Assembly: GCF_019925205.1 (NCBI RefSeq)
Contig: NC_083562.1
Coordinates: 29,078,001-29,142,000 of the forward strand
DNA length: 64,000 nucleotides
Source: Metopolophium dirhodum
Taxonomy: Eukaryota; Arthropoda; Insecta; Hemiptera; Aphididae
Direction of reading: 5' to 3'
Below are positions 61,701-64,000 of the stretch, in pieces. The position numbers and the translations under genes are program-made. Under the pieces are notes generated by a model, which saw only the letters and a list, made by a program, of their open reading frames with translations, had not been told where the DNA came from and made no database searches. The stretch's first letter is position 1; every line of letters begins with the position of its first letter.

Positions 61701-63240
61701 ACAATCTGAGTTGTTTCAAGGCCAATAATATAACACATAATGAGTTACATTTATATTATTATTATTATACGGTATAATGCACAAACAGCAGCCTGCTATT
61801 ATTCACGATATAGTGTTCGATCTAAAAACGTAAAAAATAATGTTATGCGATAGTCGTCAATGATTGTTGGTATCTAAATTCTTATGAATATTGTGTGTCT
61901 ATCTGCAGATATCTCGTAATGCACGACTATAAAGTAAGTTTTTCTTATGATTAGTGAAACATTAAACTAATTGTTATAGGATAAAAATTAAAAACGGTTA
62001 ACAAATAAATATTATGCTATTTGCATCCAAAGTACATCTTATTACGTACAAGACAATAACCGAACGTCGTTCTCATATATAATATCGATGTATAGGTACG
62101 TCTATTGTATGTATAAATACTTAGAGCGTGCAGTGCATAGAAAAATATTAAAGTGAGTACATATTGTAATATGTAAAAAAAAAAAAACACACGAAGTTCG
62201 TTAATAGCCACAAACTTAAATTGGAACAATTAATTCTGTGTAATATTACACACTTAATATGTGACGTATAAAATAAATATTAGGTACTATGTAAATCATA
62301 TTTTTTTTTGGCAAATTAACAACAATAATATAAACGGTACTCATCGGTGATTTCAAAATCAACAATAGCGCTTTAACATATTTTATCTCGATATTCGTAA
62401 AAATGCAACAATAATCATAAGTAGGAATGGTACATATATACTATATAGGTACAAAATAAGTAAAATAAATTTCCAATATTATATATTAAAATGTATAATA
62501 TACGAATTGCGACTATGAATACCAATTAAAATGTCCAACTATCAACATATAATGTAATAGGTAGTGTTGTCCTCGACCTCCATACTGTCAAGATCTCGTT
62601 CCAGCGAGTAGGTATGCAATTTAAAGTACTATTTAAGTGGGTACTCCGCCGCTTATGTAAATAATAAATAATGAATAATAATAATATTATTATGATAAAT
62701 TAATAAACACGTTTCTTTGTTTGCACAGTAGTTTTAATGTGATATGGGTACGGCGTTATAATTTATATTACCACAATATTATCATCTATTAGTTATTATA
62801 TGATTATTAAATTCTTTTTTTTTTTTTTTTAGCCCTTCCCACTCAGTCTCTCGCACATATCGATGCGTATTTAATCAACAATAAATAAAGTATTGTATCT
62901 GACATAATATTCCAATAATAATTTATTATTAAACTGATAATGAATAATAATAAAACACATAAACCATTTCCCTTGGTATGTAGTAACACGTAAAATGATA
63001 AATTATCAGATTCTTAGGTACCGATCAATGGGTTCTCTGAGAATTATTGATATTTTGATTAGACACGTCTCTAACATAACATTAATTTTGTAAAAAAAAA
63101 TTTGGCACACCCAAACGGACTAGTAATTTTTTGGTCAAAATTATTACACTAGCTCAAACGACCACCACTCCACTTGGATAATATAAATGTTGATTCTTTA
63201 GTCCAACACTCGTCTATCAATTATAATAATAATACGTTGG
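58736..63240. other. AT-rich stretch of 4.5 kb, no gene seen
   Basis: A fragment of repeat A lies at 59057-59115 (gattctgagcagaacgatga). At 60835-60955 ttagattaggttaggt faces cctaacctaacctag, a weak inverted pair of TTAGG-like motifs. A poly-T tract is at 62816-62832. No exon or RNA gene was recognised. Confidence 0.45.
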
Positions 63241-63246
63241 TATAAA

Positions 63247-63895
63247 CCAGCTAAGGCTTGAAACCGGTAACCTAAAACCGGTAATTTCCCGGGATTTCGG
63301 GAACCTTAAATCGGTTACCGTTGTTTGAAACCGATTTTGATTCCCGGTTATCGGTTACCGATAATTGTGACGATTTTCAGTTAACTCCGAGCAAATTCTA
63401 TAGCGTCAAACCTTAGGAGCGTTTGATAACAGAGAAATTCGGACGGTCTGTTTGCTAAACAATAAGTAAACGTTTGCAAACATTGCGAACGCCATGACCC
63501 AGCGTTTTGTCTGTTCAGTTCCAATAAAAAACACCTACCTTGGTATAACAATATCAAACATATTGTATGTTATATATCTGTAGCATATTGTGTGTGAGTA
63601 ATACATAATCTATGATGCCGCGGACTTCTATCACGGAGTACCAATGGTATAATATTATTTATGACTTAGGTATATTATCTACCACGGTTCGCATTTACAT
63701 ACCGCACCGAGCGCTTACGAATTTCAACCTTTTCAACGTTTCAGACGTTGGCGTTCGTACTGCAAAACGTATTCCGCTATAGAATTTGCTCATAAAACGT
63801 TATAACAACGCGTAACATGTTTTAACCGGTTAAGAATCGATTACCGATATTACCGAATGCCGAGTACCAACTACCGTTACTTATGCACTGGATAT
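63247..63895. mobile_element. Probable hAT-like element, ccggtaa-rich
   Basis: From ggcttgaaaccggtaacc at about 63255 to ccgttacttatgcactgg at about 63891, both ends are dense in ccggtaa, ggttaccg and ttaccgat in both orientations (63260-63365 and 63825-63880), around an AT-richer middle. The plan is the same as in the elements at 17539 and 36874. Terminal repeats are imperfect and no clear 8-bp duplication was found (ggtataaa versus gatataat is only a weak candidate). Confidence 0.5.
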
Positions 63896-64000
63896 AATAT
63901 GTTTAATTTATTTTAGCTACACAAATAATGATGAGCTCGTAGCTACTATAATATTTAATTTCTCATAACTATTCGTAAATCATACTACATAGGTGTAGTA

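Overview
The window reads as AT-rich nuclear DNA of an insect, most likely an aphid. This is an inference from base composition, scattered CpG-rich patches, TTAGG-type motifs (cctaacctaa) and many short non-autonomous DNA transposons; no species-diagnostic gene is present. Only one convincing protein-coding gene is visible, on the + strand.

Region by region. 1-29 kb is non-coding as far as I can see: AT-rich sequence with CpG- and triplet-rich patches (about 1.8-2.9, 3.9-5.0, 9.1-11.5, 13.0-13.3, 15.4-16.1, 22.9-24.3 and 27.7-28.5 kb) that could be promoters, 5' UTRs or enhancers. It also holds microsatellites and several inserted elements. Two of these (904-1577 and 17539-18053) carry 8-bp target duplications of hAT type. 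29.1-30.3 kb is an abrupt GC-rich island, probably a foreign or retroelement piece. 30.3-36.4 kb is a mosaic of dispersed repeats with a broken THAP-domain exon (32098), a 34-bp near-perfect palindrome (34660) and inverted-arm foldback elements.

36.9-44.3 kb holds another hAT-like element and then a three-exon C2H2 zinc-finger gene (38123-38169, 38707-38889, 42043-44227). The joins keep frame and give an 804-residue protein with 23 intact fingers. The array has grown by tandem duplication, including one 672-bp block of eight fingers. A nonsense codon has cut off a further decayed finger. Sixteen fingers have Cys instead of the usual core Phe. The N-terminal part carries four SUMO-consensus-like motifs. 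Intron 1 contains a TA-flanked inverted-repeat element; intron 2 is largely repeats.

45.7-47.5 kb is the decayed 3' end of a non-LTR retrotransposon of the R1/LOA/jockey type, on the minus strand. 47.7-49.2 kb is the longest copy of a repeat also seen at 30.3 and 39.7 kb. 50.9-51.7, 52.7-52.9, 58.15-58.7 and 63.25-63.9 kb are further short DNA elements in otherwise empty AT-rich sequence.

The most interesting material is the zinc-finger array and a set of hAT-like elements whose interiors are built from iterations of their own short motif. No operon-like or defence-like multi-gene system is visible.
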